Assembly: GCF_024105635.1 (NCBI RefSeq)
Contig: NZ_WYDQ01000001.1
Coordinates: 3,224,501 to 3,288,500, forward strand
Direction of reading: 5' to 3'
DNA from: Oceanicola sp. 502str15
GTDB lineage: Bacteria > Pseudomonadota > Alphaproteobacteria > Rhodobacterales > Rhodobacteraceae
Length of the DNA: 64,000 nt
In this document: in pieces, positions 43,510 to 57,327 of the stretch
Layout: every line of letters begins with the position of its first letter
Position numbering within the stretch: the first letter of the stretch is position 1
The notes under the pieces: model-generated
What the model saw: the letters and a program-made list of their open reading frames with translations, nothing else
Database searches by the model: none
Told to the model about the DNA's origin: nothing
Position numbers and translations under genes: made by a program

Positions 43510-44408
43510 CAGTCCTCCAGAAGGCTGAAATCGTTGAGCACGGCGGCCGGAACCTCGCCCTCGGGCTTCACCACGCCGGCCTTCTCCACCGCTGCGGCAA
43601 TCGCCTCGTCCACGGCGGCCCGCTGCACCTCTTCGGTGAGCTGGTCCTTCACCGAGGCCATCTCGGGCTTGTCCTTCAGGCGGGTCTCGTTGAGCTTCAC
43701 GATATGCCAGCCGAACTGGGTCTGGATCGGGTCGCTCACATCGCCGGCCTTCATCGCCATCACGGCAGCCTCGAACTCGGGCACCATCATGCCGGCGCTG
43801 AACCAGCCCAATGCGCCGCCGTTCGGGCCGGAGGGGCCGGTCGACTTCACCTTGGCCACCTCGGCAAAATCGGCGCCGCCCTCGACCTCTTCCTTCACCG
43901 CCTGCGCCTCTTCCTCGGTTTCCACGAGGATATGCGCGGCGTTCCACTCGCGCTGCGGCTCGGCATCGGCGTAAAGCTCGTTGTACTTGGCCTCCAGCGC
44001 CTCATCGGTGGTGGCCTGCATCGCGGTGGCCTCCAGCACGTCGCCCGCAAGGTAGCCGCTGCGCTGGTTCTCCAGCACAAGCTCGGTCTCCTTGCTCGGC
44101 TCACCGGCCTCCTGCGCCAGCGCATACTGCTGCACCAGCTGCTCCAGAATGCCCTCCCAGAGCACTTCCGGCGGCAGTTGGGCATATTGCTCGGGCAGCG
44201 ACTTGCGCGCCACGATCATGTGGCCAACGGTGATATCGACACCGCCCACGGTGGCCACCACCGTGTCTGCGGTCACGTCTGCCATTGCCTCCGGCGTCGC
44301 TTCCGTGGCCTCGTTCTCCTCGGTCGCCGCAGCCTCCTGCGCGGTCGCCCCGGCTCCGAGGCCCGCTGCCAGAATGGCCGCCAGCGCGATCGTCTTGGGG
44401 AAGGTCAT
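43509..44408 (-). CDS. Exported parvulin-type peptidylprolyl isomerase
   Basis: The 299-residue protein has a signal peptide (MTFPKTIALAAILAAGLGAGATA), an acidic linker (about 25-45) and a SurA-like N-terminal helical region. The parvulin domain at about 160-255 has AAHILVETEEEAQAV, GALGWFSAGMMVPEFE and IQTQFGWHIVKL. It probably assists folding of proteins in the periplasm. It is divergent from secA with a 180-bp gap, which places two protein-export genes side by side. Confidence 0.92.
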   Translation of the reverse strand: MTFPKTIALAAILAAGLGAGATAQEAAATEENEATEATPEAMADVTADTVVATVGGVDITVGHMIVARKSLPEQYAQLPPEVLWEGILEQLVQQYALAQEAGEPSKETELVLENQRSGYLAGDVLEATAMQATTDEALEAKYNELYADAEPQREWNAAHILVETEEEAQAVKEEVEGGADFAEVAKVKSTGPSGPNGGALGWFSAGMMVPEFEAAVMAMKAGDVSDPIQTQFGWHIVKLNETRLKDKPEMASVKDQLTEEVQRAAVDEAIAAAVEKAGVVKPEGEVPAAVLNDFSLLED

Positions 44409-44443
44409 GCATCTACTCCTGCTCGGCCGCCCTTGCGGCGGCG

Positions 44444-44471
44444 TTGACACTATGGGTCACGGGTCTTACAT
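44444..44471 (+). promoter_or_regulatory. Candidate secA promoter
   Basis: TTGACA (44444-44449), a perfect -35 consensus, is followed after 16 bp by TTACAT (44466-44471). It lies in the divergent parvulin-secA gap and would give a leader of about 110 nt before the secA start. No SecM-like leader peptide was recognised in that stretch. Confidence 0.45.
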
Positions 44472-44588
44472 CGCCTTGTGTTCTAAGGCGCAAGCCCGTT
44501 CTCTGCCCGCGTTTCTATTGTTGGGTGATTGGGGCGGCAAGCGCCATCAGCCACACAAAACCGTCAAGGCAGGGCGAGCGGAGAAAAC

Positions 44589-47309
<2,721 letters not shown>

Positions 47310-47337
47310 GATCGTTGGCAAAAGCGAAACAACAAAT

Positions 47338-47369
47338 GGGGCGGCTATAAGGCCGCCCCTCTCGTTTTC
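47338..47369 (+). terminator. Intrinsic terminator after secA
   Basis: GGGGCGGC (47338-47345) pairs with GCCGCCCC (47352-47359) over a 6-base loop, followed by TCTCGTTTTC. It begins 28 bp after the secA stop and has a moderately T-rich tail. Confidence 0.7.
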
Positions 47370-47523
47370 TGCCCCATCTTGAGGCGCGCCATCGGGCAGC
47401 CACAACATCCTGCGGCGCGGGTTCGAGGCATTTGCAACAAATGGCCCAATCCCGCCCCGCCCGCGCCTAACTCCTTCTTTAGTTGTTTCCTCGATGATCC
47501 CCGTATGGGTGACGGAGGGAACG

Positions 47524-48639
47524 ATGAAAGTTGATGCGAAGCTGAAGAAGCGGCTGATGATGGCCGGATCGGTGTTTGCCATTGCGCTTGGCACCGGATT
47601 CATCATGCAGAAGGTCGGCCCGATGGCCGAGCAATTCACCGGCGGCTCCACGGAGCAGGCGGTGGCAAAGCCCGTTGTCGAGGCCCCCAAGGCCAAGATC
47701 CAGCCGCTCTCCACCGCGCTGCAAAAGCGCCCTGCCTCCGAAACGCCGCCAATGGCCGAAGTGCCCGAGGCCGCGCTGCCCAAGCCCGACAGCTCCGTTG
47801 GCGTGACCCGGTCCGCCTCGCTCCTGCCGGTGCCCGCGCTGCAATCGCGCAGCGAACCGCAGCCCCAGCCGCAGGCCCAGCCCGAGCCGGTCGAAGTCGC
47901 CGCCCTCGCCGCCGAGCCGCAGCCCCGTCCCGAGCCGCTCAGCGAGGCGATGCCCGATGTCGCCCAGGATTGCAGCCTTGCCCTCAGCGCCAAGGCCCGC
48001 GAGGCCGCCATGGTGCGCCTCACGCTCTCCGCGCCCTGTAGCCCCGGCGAGCCGGTCACGCTCAAGCACGGCCCGCTCACCTTTACCGAGGTGACCGACA
48101 ACGAGGGCAAGCTCACCGTCGACGTGCCCGCCCTCTCCGCCAACGCCGCCTTCGAGGCCAGCCTCGACACCGGCGAGCGCGCCAGCGCCGCCACCCTCGT
48201 GCAGGGCACCGACGGCTTCGAGCGCACCGCGCTCTCCTGGCAGGGCCGCGCCGGCGTGGCGCTCCACGCCTTCGAGAACGGCGCCGACTACAACACAGAG
48301 GGCCATATCGACGCCTCCGCACCCGCCGGCCCGTCCCGCGCCGTGTCGGGCGAGGGCGGCTTCCTCACCCTTCTGGGCGCGGCAGACATGCCCGGCGCCA
48401 TGATGGCCGAGGTCTACAGCTACCCCGCCGCCGCCGGTGGCTCGGTGCGCATCAACATCGAGGCCGAGGTCACGGCAGAGAACTGCGGCCGCGAGATGAG
48501 CGCCGAGGTGATGTCCAAGGGCACCCGCGGCTTCGCGCCCCAGCCCCTCACCGTCACCATGCCCGCCTGCGACGCGGTGGGCGACTATCTCGTGTTCTCC
48601 GGCATCCTGCCCGAGATCCGCATGGCGGCAGCCGAGTAA
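47524..48639 (+). CDS. Membrane-anchored protein of unknown function downstream of secA
   Basis: The 371-residue protein has an N-terminal anchor (KKRLMMAGSVFAIALGTGFIM, about 7-26). A Pro/Gln/Glu-rich stretch with PQPQPQAQPEPVEV follows at about 115-150, and then a periplasmic region of about 210 residues with four to five cysteines. The C-terminal part reads AAAGGSVRINIEAEVTAENC and YLVFSGILPEIR. I do not recognise a domain. ATG 47524 has GGAGGG upstream. The gene is preceded by the secA terminator, so it has its own promoter, and is followed by a strong hairpin. Confidence 0.75.
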   Translation: MKVDAKLKKRLMMAGSVFAIALGTGFIMQKVGPMAEQFTGGSTEQAVAKPVVEAPKAKIQPLSTALQKRPASETPPMAEVPEAALPKPDSSVGVTRSASLLPVPALQSRSEPQPQPQAQPEPVEVAALAAEPQPRPEPLSEAMPDVAQDCSLALSAKAREAAMVRLTLSAPCSPGEPVTLKHGPLTFTEVTDNEGKLTVDVPALSANAAFEASLDTGERASAATLVQGTDGFERTALSWQGRAGVALHAFENGADYNTEGHIDASAPAGPSRAVSGEGGFLTLLGAADMPGAMMAEVYSYPAAAGGSVRINIEAEVTAENCGREMSAEVMSKGTRGFAPQPLTVTMPACDAVGDYLVFSGILPEIRMAAAE

Positions 48640-48660
48640 ACACCCCGCTCACGGGTCAGG

Positions 48661-48694
48661 AACGGGCGCCGCACGGGGATGTGCGGCGCCCGTT
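48661..48694. terminator. Bidirectional terminator between the secA-neighbour gene and radC
   Basis: A perfect 14-bp inverted repeat (48661-48674 and 48681-48694) with a 6-base loop sits between two convergent stop codons. On the plus strand it ends in GTTTCTA, and on the minus strand in GTTCCT. It reaches to within 2 bp of the radC stop. Confidence 0.75.
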
Positions 48695-48695
48695 T

Positions 48696-49451
48696 CTACA
48701 GGTAGCCCTCGGCGCGAAAACTCAGCTCTCCGGCCCGCCCGACGATAAGGTGGTCGTGCAGGGTGATCCCCAGCGCATCGGCGGCCTCCCGGATCTTTTC
48801 GGTCATCGCAATATCCGCCGTGCTCGGGGTCGGATCGCCGCTCGGATGGTTGTGCACGAGGATCAACGCCGAGGCGTTCAGCTCCAGCGCCCGCTTCACC
48901 ACTTCGCGCGGATAGACCGGCACATGGTCCACCGTGCCCTGCGCCTGCTCCTCGTCCCCGATCAGCACGTTGCGCCTATCGAGGTACAGCACCCGGAACT
49001 GCTCGGTCTCCCGGTGCCCCATCGAGGCGCGGCAATAGTCCAGCAACTGCGCCCAGCTCGAGATTACCTGCTTCTGCAACACCTTCGAGCGCGCCAGCCG
49101 GTGCGCCGCCGCCTCCACGATTTTCAGCTCCGCAATCACCGCATCGCCCACGCCGGGCACATCGGCCAGCCGGGCCACGCTGGCCGAAAGCACCCCGCTG
49201 TAATCGCCAAACCGCTCCAGCAGCGCCCGTGCCAGCGGCTTCACGTCGCGCCGCGGGATCGCGCGAAACAGCACCAGCTCCAGCATCTCGTAATCGGGCA
49301 TCGCCGCCGCGCCCCCCGCCATGAACCTTTCGCGCAGCCGTTTTCGGTGATCCTTGATGTAGCTCGGCAGCTTGCCGACGGGCAGCACGATCGCCTCGGC
49401 CTCGTCAGGGTCGAACAGCGGCAGCGGGGCTTCCTGAAACGCATGTGTCAT
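48696..49451 (-). CDS. radC: RadC family JAB1/MPN-domain protein
   Basis: The 251-residue protein has an N-terminal helix-hairpin-helix part ([14 protein letters not shown]) and the MPN domain with the JAMM metal motif [14 protein letters not shown] at about 197-210. The downstream [12 protein letters not shown] follows. The name comes from an old link to DNA repair that is no longer well supported; the biochemical role is uncertain. ATG 49451 is preceded by a long upstream extension that lacks family similarity. It is divergent from the next gene with a 70-bp gap. Confidence 0.93.
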   Translation of the reverse strand: MTHAFQEAPLPLFDPDEAEAIVLPVGKLPSYIKDHRKRLRERFMAGGAAAMPDYEMLELVLFRAIPRRDVKPLARALLERFGDYSGVLSASVARLADVPGVGDAVIAELKIVEAAAHRLARSKVLQKQVISSWAQLLDYCRASMGHRETEQFRVLYLDRRNVLIGDEEQAQGTVDHVPVYPREVVKRALELNASALILVHNHPSGDPTPSTADIAMTEKIREAADALGITLHDHLIVGRAGELSFRAEGYL

Positions 49452-49521
49452 GCCGGGACTGTGACACAGCCATGGTGAATCAACGGTTAACACCGCCCCG
49501 CCCACCGCCTAATCTCGCCCC

Positions 49522-50007
49522 ATGAAACTCGTCGCCACCGCCCTCGCCCTGCTTCTCGCCGCGCCGCTCTCCGCCGCCACCCTCACCGGCACGTGGAACT
49601 GCCAGGTCAGCGAGGGGCCCGCCGCGCTTGGGCGGGTGGTCACCTACGAGCCCGGCGGCAAGTTCACCGGCCGTCAGGCCTTCCAGATCAAGCGCCGCTA
49701 CAAGGGCCAGACCGGCCTCGCCAAAATCGCCTTCTCCGCCGCCGGGCGCTACGTGGTCGAGGGCAACGTGCTGGCCGAGCGGGTCGACCGCACTCACAGC
49801 CCCTCCGTCACCGTGACCACCGAGGGCAAGGCCACCCGCCTGCGCGGCCCCGAGGCCGACCGCGCCCGCCGCGAGGTCGATCAGCCCCATCACGTGCGCT
49901 ATTACATCCGCCGCCTGACCGACACGCGCCTCGTGCTGGAATACGTCTCGCCCGGAGGCCGCAAGGCCGACAACCTGCGCATGTCCTGCCGCCGCACCAA
50001 TGGCTAG
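49522..50007 (+). CDS. Exported protein of unknown function, first of a related pair
   Basis: The 161-residue product has a signal peptide (MKLVATALALLLAAPLSAA) and starts its mature part with TGTWNCQVSEG. The rest is beta-strand-rich with many Arg residues and ends SCRRTNG. The two cysteines (WNC near the start and SC near the end) could close a disulfide. The next gene has the same layout (AGNWLC near the start and TVCER near the end), so they may be diverged paralogues. No known domain was recognised. It overlaps that gene by 8 nt. Confidence 0.75.
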   Translation: MKLVATALALLLAAPLSAATLTGTWNCQVSEGPAALGRVVTYEPGGKFTGRQAFQIKRRYKGQTGLAKIAFSAAGRYVVEGNVLAERVDRTHSPSVTVTTEGKATRLRGPEADRARREVDQPHHVRYYIRRLTDTRLVLEYVSPGGRKADNLRMSCRRTNG

Positions 50008-50479
50008 GGCCACAGCCCTCCTCGCCCTTCTCGTTCTCTCGGCCTGCCGCGAAGACCCGCAGGCCACCCTGCTTGCGGGCAATTGGCTCTGCGCCTCCGA
50101 GCCGCATGATTACGCCATGGAGCGGCAGGTCAGCTTTGCCGAAGGCGGCAAGCTCTCGGGCCGCAGCGAGGTCGAAAGCTCCGACGACCGGACCCCGGTT
50201 GCCATGCAGTTCTCGTTTTCGGGAAGCTGGGAGGTGGAGGACGGCACCCTGACCGAGTGGCTCGACACCCACCGCCTCATGCGCTTTTCGCGCGATGGCG
50301 CCAATGTGCCGCTGGCCGAGCTGCCCTCGGGCATGATCACCGAGGTCGAAACCACGCTGGCCGGCCAGTCAGCCGCCTACCGGATCGAGAGCCTCACCGC
50401 CGAGGCGCTGGCGCTGCGCGACACCGTCGAAGATGTGCAGACCGTCTGCGAACGGGAGCCAGAGCAGGAGTCGGAGTAG
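50000..50479 (+). CDS. Predicted lipoprotein of unknown function, second of a related pair
   Basis: The 159-residue product has a signal peptide ending in the lipobox VLSAC (Cys 16), so it is probably lipid-anchored. The mature part has GNWLCASEPHDYAMERQVSFAE near the start and ends in an acidic tail. Its general shape, a GxWxC start and a late cysteine, resembles the upstream gene, with which it overlaps by 8 nt. Function is unknown. It is convergent with dnaJ, 24 bp away. Confidence 0.75.
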   Translation: MARATALLALLVLSACREDPQATLLAGNWLCASEPHDYAMERQVSFAEGGKLSGRSEVESSDDRTPVAMQFSFSGSWEVEDGTLTEWLDTHRLMRFSRDGANVPLAELPSGMITEVETTLAGQSAAYRIESLTAEALALRDTVEDVQTVCEREPEQESE

Positions 50480-50503
50480 GGCAGGCGTGGCCCGCCCCGC
50501 TCT

Positions 50504-51661
50504 TCAGCCTTTCATGCCGTCCCAAAAGCTCTTCACCTTGGAGAAGAAGCTGCTGGATTCCGGGTTGTTGTCCTTCGCCAGCCCTTCGAACTCCTGCAGA
50601 AGCTCCTTCTGACGGTTGGTCAGGTTCACCGGCGTCTCGACCGAAAGCTCGATGAACATGTCACCATTGCCCGGCCCGCGCAGCGGCGGCATCCCCTTGC
50701 CCCGCAGGCGCATCTGCTTGCCGCTCTGCGCCCCGGCCGGAATCTTCACCCGGCTGCGGCCCCCGTCGATGGTTGGCACCTCAATGTCGCCGCCCAGCGC
50801 GGCCGAGGTCATGCTCACCGGCACGCGGCAGAACAGGTCGGCCCCCTCGCGCTCGAACAGCGGATGTGCTTCCACTTCGATGAAGATGTAGAGATCGCCC
50901 GTCGGCCCGCCCCGCAGCCCGGCTTCGCCTTCGCCGCTCAGGCGAATGCGCGTGCCGGTTTCGACGCCCGCCGGAATGTTGACCGAAAGCGACCGGTCCT
51001 TCTCCACACGGCCCTGGCCGCCACAGCTCTTGCAGGGGTTCTTGATGTGCTGGCCCAGCCCGCCACAGGTGGGGCAGGTGCGCTCCACCGTGAAGAAGCC
51101 CTGCTGCGCGCGCACCTTGCCCATGCCGGAGCAGGTCGGGCAGGTGGTCGGCTCTGCGCCACCCTCGGCGCCGCTGCCCTCGCAGGTGTCGCATTGCACC
51201 GAGGTCGGCACGTTGATGGTCTTCTGGGTGCCCGTGAAGGCATTCTCCAGGCTGATCCGCATGTTGTAGCGCAGGTCTGATCCGCGCGCGGCACGCCGCC
51301 CGCCCCCGCCGCCACCGGGGCGGCCGCGGCCCCCCATGAAGTCGCCAAACAGGTCGTCGAACACATCGCTGAAGGCAGAGGCAAAGTCGCCCTGCTGGTT
51401 GAACCCGCCACCCTGTCCGGGCCGCGGCCCACCGCCCTCGAAGGCGGCATGGCCAAAGCGGTCATAGGCCGCCTTGCGCTCGGGGTCCTTCAGCGCGTCA
51501 TACGCCTCGTTGACCTCCTTGAACTGGTCTTCGGCATTGGGGTTGTCGGAGTTGCGGTCGGGGTGCAGCTCCTTGGCCTTCTTGCGATAGGCCTTCTTGA
51601 GTTCGTCCCCCGAGGCCCCACGGTCGACGCCAAGCACCTCGTAGAAATCACGTTTTGCCAT
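50504..51661 (-). CDS. dnaJ: Chaperone protein DnaJ
   Basis: The 385-residue protein has the J domain ([23 protein letters not shown]), a Gly/Phe-rich linker at about 75-115, and four zinc-finger repeats CxxCxGxG between about 145 and 210. The C-terminal substrate-binding domain follows. It activates DnaK ATPase. It lies 78 bp downstream of dnaK on the same strand. The gap contains a CCGGCC/GGCCGG hairpin (51692-51713) that could reduce read-through or stabilise the processed mRNA. Confidence 0.97.
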   Translation of the reverse strand: MAKRDFYEVLGVDRGASGDELKKAYRKKAKELHPDRNSDNPNAEDQFKEVNEAYDALKDPERKAAYDRFGHAAFEGGGPRPGQGGGFNQQGDFASAFSDVFDDLFGDFMGGRGRPGGGGGGRRAARGSDLRYNMRISLENAFTGTQKTINVPTSVQCDTCEGSGAEGGAEPTTCPTCSGMGKVRAQQGFFTVERTCPTCGGLGQHIKNPCKSCGGQGRVEKDRSLSVNIPAGVETGTRIRLSGEGEAGLRGGPTGDLYIFIEVEAHPLFEREGADLFCRVPVSMTSAALGGDIEVPTIDGGRSRVKIPAGAQSGKQMRLRGKGMPPLRGPGNGDMFIELSVETPVNLTNRQKELLQEFEGLAKDNNPESSSFFSKVKSFWDGMKG

Positions 51662-51739
51662 CTGATCGCCCTTTCCCTTGAACGGCGAAGACCGGCCCGG
51701 TTTCCCAGGCCGGCCTGTCCCGGGTTACATCACGTGCGA

Positions 51740-53656
<1,917 letters not shown>

Positions 53657-53767
53657 GTAAACTCTACCTCTTCTTTCGGCGATGTTGTGGGCTTCAGGTC
53701 CTCTGGGAGGCCCCTGACGCCCGATCCCAATGGTCGGAGTCTTGCCCCCCGACCGAGCTTCGATGGG

Positions 53768-53796
53768 TATATAAGGAGCAGGTTGCCGCGCTGCAA
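53768..53796 (-). promoter_or_regulatory. Candidate dnaK promoter
   Basis: On the minus strand TTGCAG (53796-53791) is followed after 17 bp by TATATA (53773-53768), inside CTCCTTATATACC. The CC-T-TATAT part resembles RpoH-type -10 elements of alphaproteobacteria. The leader before the dnaK ATG would be about 105 nt. No CIRCE repeat was found here. Confidence 0.45.
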
Positions 53797-53855
53797 CACG
53801 TGTGAATGGATGAATCTGCCGGAATTTTGGTGGAATTGCAGGGAAGATGCCGAAG

Positions 53856-54416
53856 ATGGCGGGCACATTGGCAAAATTCGAGCCGCAACCGGTGCTGGAG
53901 GGGCCGACCCTGCTGCTGCGTCCGATGCAGGCGGCAGACAAGAACGATCTGGCCGCCGCCGCCTCCGATCCCCTGATCTGGGCCGGACACCCCGCCACCG
54001 AGCGCTGGCGCCCCGAGGTTTTCGGCCCCTATTTCGAGGCCCTGCTGGCCCATGGCGAGTCGCTCGTGGCCATCGACAGGGCCAGCGCCCAAATCATCGG
54101 CACCTCGCGCTTCTATACCACCGATGACGATCCCGGCACGCCGTCCATCGGCTACACCTTCCTCGCGCGCAGCCATTGGGGCGGGGGCACGAACTTCGAG
54201 ATGAAGTCGCTGATGTTCGCCCATGCCTTCCGCTGGTCCAATGTGATCTGGCTCCACATCGACCCGGTCAACATCCGCTCGCAAACCGCCACCGGCAGGC
54301 TCGGCGCGGTGCACACCCATGATGCCATGCTCGACTTCGGCGCAGGCCCGGGGCTGCGGCAATGCTGGAAGCTGACGCAGGCGGCATGGCAGGCCGTGCG
54401 TGCGCGCCGGGCATGA
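53856..54416 (+). CDS. GNAT-family N-acetyltransferase
   Basis: The 186-residue protein has [21 protein letters not shown] at the N terminus, typical of RimJ/RimL-type GNATs. It continues with [35 protein letters not shown] and [18 protein letters not shown]. The acetyl-CoA-binding loop is less regular than the usual QxxGxG/A. ATG 53856 is favoured by the AGGGAAG spacing; ATG 53847 is also possible. The stop overlaps the alkB start (ATGA). Substrate is unknown. Confidence 0.85.
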   Translation: MAGTLAKFEPQPVLEGPTLLLRPMQAADKNDLAAAASDPLIWAGHPATERWRPEVFGPYFEALLAHGESLVAIDRASAQIIGTSRFYTTDDDPGTPSIGYTFLARSHWGGGTNFEMKSLMFAHAFRWSNVIWLHIDPVNIRSQTATGRLGAVHTHDAMLDFGAGPGLRQCWKLTQAAWQAVRARRA

Positions 54417-55018
54417 GCGCGCCGGTCGACTTTCGCGGCGTCGCGCTGTTTCCCGGCCTGCTCGACCGCGCCGCGCAGGAGGCCATGGTCGCCGCCCTCC
54501 GCCGCGTGGCCGAGGCCGCGCCGATGTTCCATCCCGAAACCCGGTTCGGCAAGCGCATGTCGGTCAAGATGACCTCCGCCGGCACCTTCGGCTGGGTCTC
54601 CGACCGTCGCGGCTACCGCTATGAGCGGCGCCACCCTTCGGGCGTCGAGTGGCCCCCCATCCCGTCCGAGGTGCTCGGCATCTGGCGGAAGGTCAGCGGC
54701 ACCGACCGCCTCCCCGAGTGCTGCCTGGTGAACTACTATTCCGAAGCCGCCCGCATGGGTCTGCATCAGGACATCGACGAAAGCGACTTCTCCATGCCCG
54801 TCGTGTCCATCTCCCTCGGGGATGATGCCCTGTTCCGCGTCGGCGGCCTCTCCCGCAGCGATCCCACCGCCTCCACATGGCTCCACTCCGGCGACGTCTG
54901 CGTGCTCTCCGGCGCCGCCCGCCGCGCCTTCCACGGCATCGACCGTCTCAAACCCGGCACCTCCACCCTCCTGCCCCAAGGCGGCCGCCTCAACGTGACC
55001 CTCCGCGTCGTCACCTGA
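54413..55018 (+). CDS. alkB: Alpha-ketoglutarate-dependent dioxygenase AlkB
   Basis: AlkB oxidatively removes methyl groups from 1-methyladenine and 3-methylcytosine in DNA or RNA. The 201-residue protein has NYYSEAARMGLHQDIDE with the iron-binding HxD (about 118-120). The second iron histidine is in RRAFHGIDRL, and the 2-oxoglutarate arginine is near the C terminus in RLNVTLRVV. The ATG overlaps the GNAT stop by 4 nt, so it is translationally coupled with it. No ada-type regulator is near. Confidence 0.92.
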   Translation: MSAPVDFRGVALFPGLLDRAAQEAMVAALRRVAEAAPMFHPETRFGKRMSVKMTSAGTFGWVSDRRGYRYERRHPSGVEWPPIPSEVLGIWRKVSGTDRLPECCLVNYYSEAARMGLHQDIDESDFSMPVVSISLGDDALFRVGGLSRSDPTASTWLHSGDVCVLSGAARRAFHGIDRLKPGTSTLLPQGGRLNVTLRVVT

Positions 55019-55070
55019 CCCCTTTCCTCTCGTCCCGCCCCGCCCCATGCTGCGACCGGGGGAGGCCACC

Positions 55071-56240
55071 ATGAAGATCACCAAAGTCACCAGCCACGTC
55101 CTGCGCTACGACCTGCCGGAGCCGCTCGGCTATTCGCAACAGTATTATCACCAGCGCACCGCCCACCTCGTCGAGGTGCAGACCGACGAGGGCATCACCG
55201 GCTGGGGCGAATGCTTCGGCGCGGGCAACGTGGCGCTGGCCAACCGCGCCATCGTCGAGCAGGTGATCGCGCCCATGGTGCTGGGAATGAACCCGCTCGA
55301 CCGCGATGTGGCCTGGCACCGGGTCTACAACCTCCTGCGCGACCACGGGCAGAAGGGCATGCCAATGCAATCTCTCTCCGGCGTCGACATCGCGCTCTGG
55401 GACATCGCCGGCAAGGTGGCCGGCCTGCCGCTGCATCGCCTGATCGGCGGCAGGCACCGCGACAGGGTGCCCGTTTACGGCTACGGCATGATGCTGCGCC
55501 CCGAACCCGCCGACGAGCTGGTCGCCCGCTTTCCCGACGAGGCCGCCGCGATCAAGGACATGGGCTTCGTCGCCACCAAGATGAAAGTCGGCCTCGGCCC
55601 CCGCGACGACGTGCGCCTGATCGAGGCGGTGCGGCGCGGGGTAGGCGACGACTTTCGCTTCATGATCGACGCCAATCACGCCTACACCACCGCAGACGCC
55701 TTCTATGTCGGCCGCGCCATGGAGGAGTTTCAGCCCTACTGGTTCGAGGAGCCCGTCGCACCCGAGGATCTCGACGGCTACCGCGAGCTGCGCTCTGGCC
55801 TCACGGTCAACATTTCCGGCGGCGAGGCCGAGTTCAACCGCTGGGGCTGGCGCGCGCTGCTCGAGGCCCGCGGGCTCGACATTGCCCAACCCGAGGTCTG
55901 CGCGCTCGGCGGGATCTCCGAGTATCTCCGGGTGCTCGCCCTCTGCCACGCGCATTTCACGCCGGTCGTGAACCACGTCTGGGGCTCCGCCATCGCCGTC
56001 GCCACCAATCTCCACCTGCTCGCCGCCATGCCGCCGCTGCCCGGCGGGCTGTTTCCCTGGGAGCCGATGCTGGAGTTCGACACCACCGACAACAGGTTCC
56101 GCGACGACCTGCTGTCCGAGCCGCTCGACATTCAGGGGCAGGTGGCCCGCTCCGGGGGCTATGCCGCCGTGCCCGAGGGGCCGGGGCTCGGGGTCGAGCC
56201 CGACCGCGATTTCATCGCCGCCCATGCGGTCGCACGGTGA
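55071..56240 (+). CDS. Mandelate racemase/muconate lactonizing enzyme family protein (enolase superfamily)
   Basis: The 389-residue protein has the enolase-superfamily fold. The catalytic lysine motif is TKMKVG. Metal ligands are in DANHAY, WFEEPV and GGEAEF, and the catalytic His is in VVNHVWG. This arrangement (KxK with a later His) fits the mandelate racemase subgroup, which includes sugar-acid dehydratases. The substrate cannot be predicted, and no catabolic neighbours are present. ATG 55071 has GGGGGAGG upstream. It is followed by a 134-bp gap with a 20-bp dyad. Confidence 0.88.
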   Translation: MKITKVTSHVLRYDLPEPLGYSQQYYHQRTAHLVEVQTDEGITGWGECFGAGNVALANRAIVEQVIAPMVLGMNPLDRDVAWHRVYNLLRDHGQKGMPMQSLSGVDIALWDIAGKVAGLPLHRLIGGRHRDRVPVYGYGMMLRPEPADELVARFPDEAAAIKDMGFVATKMKVGLGPRDDVRLIEAVRRGVGDDFRFMIDANHAYTTADAFYVGRAMEEFQPYWFEEPVAPEDLDGYRELRSGLTVNISGGEAEFNRWGWRALLEARGLDIAQPEVCALGGISEYLRVLALCHAHFTPVVNHVWGSAIAVATNLHLLAAMPPLPGGLFPWEPMLEFDTTDNRFRDDLLSEPLDIQGQVARSGGYAAVPEGPGLGVEPDRDFIAAHAVAR

Positions 56241-56284
56241 GCGCGGGCGATTAACTTAACCACCGGGGCAGAAAAAGCGTATGT

Positions 56285-56304
56285 ACAGGTTGTGCACAGC
56301 CTGT
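56285..56304. promoter_or_regulatory. 20-bp near-perfect dyad in the convergent gap, possible operator or hairpin
   Basis: ACAGGTTGTG and CACAGCCTGT form ten-base arms around a GTGCAC centre with a single mismatch that would be a G-T pair in RNA. The similar string TGTGCCTGTG follows at once. The gap lies between two converging genes, so a promoter role is not obvious. It could be a protein-binding site or an RNA hairpin. No T-run follows directly. Confidence 0.4.
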
Positions 56305-56374
56305 GTACGGGATGTGCCTGTGATCTCTTTGCAATTAACGGCAAAAATCGCCCGGATCCTACCCCACCGAACGC

Positions 56375-57196
56375 TCAGCGTTTCGCGTTCCAGCTCATCG
56401 AGACCCGCTTGCGGGTAAAGAACTCGCCCAGCAGCCCCAGCATGATCAGCGTGATCGACAGCAGCACCGGATAGGTGATCGAGCTGTAATGCGGGTTGTA
56501 ATTGATGAAGGCAAACCCCCGCGCCTGATCGATCGTGTGGAACAGCGGGTTCCAGTCGAAGAACGGCAGCATGTAGGCCGGCAAGCTGTTGGCAAGAAAC
56601 ATCTTGCCCGAGGCAATCATGTTGGCCCGCGAGTAAATGCTTGAAATGATTGAGACCGCATCCGGCGCCCAGGGCTTGGCCGACAAAAACAACATGCCCA
56701 CCGAAACGCCTGAGAACCACGCGAGGAGGAACATCGCAACGGTGCCCGTGGGGTCGTAAAACTCGATCGGGTTGATCGCGACATGGTAGATGAACAGCAC
56801 CATCGAGGCCGAGAGGAGCTGGGTGTAAAGGCTCGCCAGCGCCGCCGAACAGATCGCCACCAGCGTGTTCATCGGCGCGTGCTTCATCATCGCCGAGGCC
56901 GGCCCCTCAGAGCCCACCACAGAGCCCATCGCCTTGATATGCGTCATGAACATGAAGATCCCGCTCATGATGTAGAGCACGAAATCCCCGCGCACGGCGT
57001 TCTTCTTCAGGCCCAGAATCGTGAACATGAAATAGAAGATGCCCACCAGAATGACCGTCTGGAGCATGTTCATCACAAGGCCCCACACGGCGTTGCCATG
57101 CGCCTTGCGCACTTCGCGCACCGTGGCGTGATAGATCAGCTCCACCATCGCCAGCGCCGAGCCATAGGGCGTCCTGGGAGTCTGCTTGTCGAACAT
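56375..57196 (-). CDS. ABC-2 type polysaccharide export permease (KpsM-like)
   Basis: The 273-residue protein has about six transmembrane helices and the ABC-2/KpsM pattern, with an N-terminal amphipathic part (TPYGSALAMVELIYHATVRE) and the first TM at about 45-65. The C-terminal IDQARGFAFINYNPHYSS and FTRKRVSMSW are also typical. The family exports capsular or O-antigen-type polysaccharides with a separate ATPase. No ATPase gene is next to it in the window; it is convergent with the enolase-superfamily gene and divergent from the cysQ-like gene. ATG 57196 was chosen over an in-frame start at 57268. Confidence 0.87.
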   Translation of the reverse strand: MFDKQTPRTPYGSALAMVELIYHATVREVRKAHGNAVWGLVMNMLQTVILVGIFYFMFTILGLKKNAVRGDFVLYIMSGIFMFMTHIKAMGSVVGSEGPASAMMKHAPMNTLVAICSAALASLYTQLLSASMVLFIYHVAINPIEFYDPTGTVAMFLLAWFSGVSVGMLFLSAKPWAPDAVSIISSIYSRANMIASGKMFLANSLPAYMLPFFDWNPLFHTIDQARGFAFINYNPHYSSITYPVLLSITLIMLGLLGEFFTRKRVSMSWNAKR

Positions 57197-57327
57197 GTGC
57201 CTGCGGCCTCTTCGTGCTGTGCCTTCCGCCAACCTTGCACGGAAAACTTGCCGAAACTTTGACGCCAAACCATAAGGGGCCTTGGCCGTCAGTCAATTGA
57301 CGGTGCCGCGAGCAACAGGAGAGACAT

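Noticed and set aside
51692..51713. Hairpin between dnaK and dnaJ as a full terminator
   Set aside because: Only six base pairs, a 10-base loop and no T-run; it may be a processing or partial-attenuation structure at most. It is mentioned under dnaJ.
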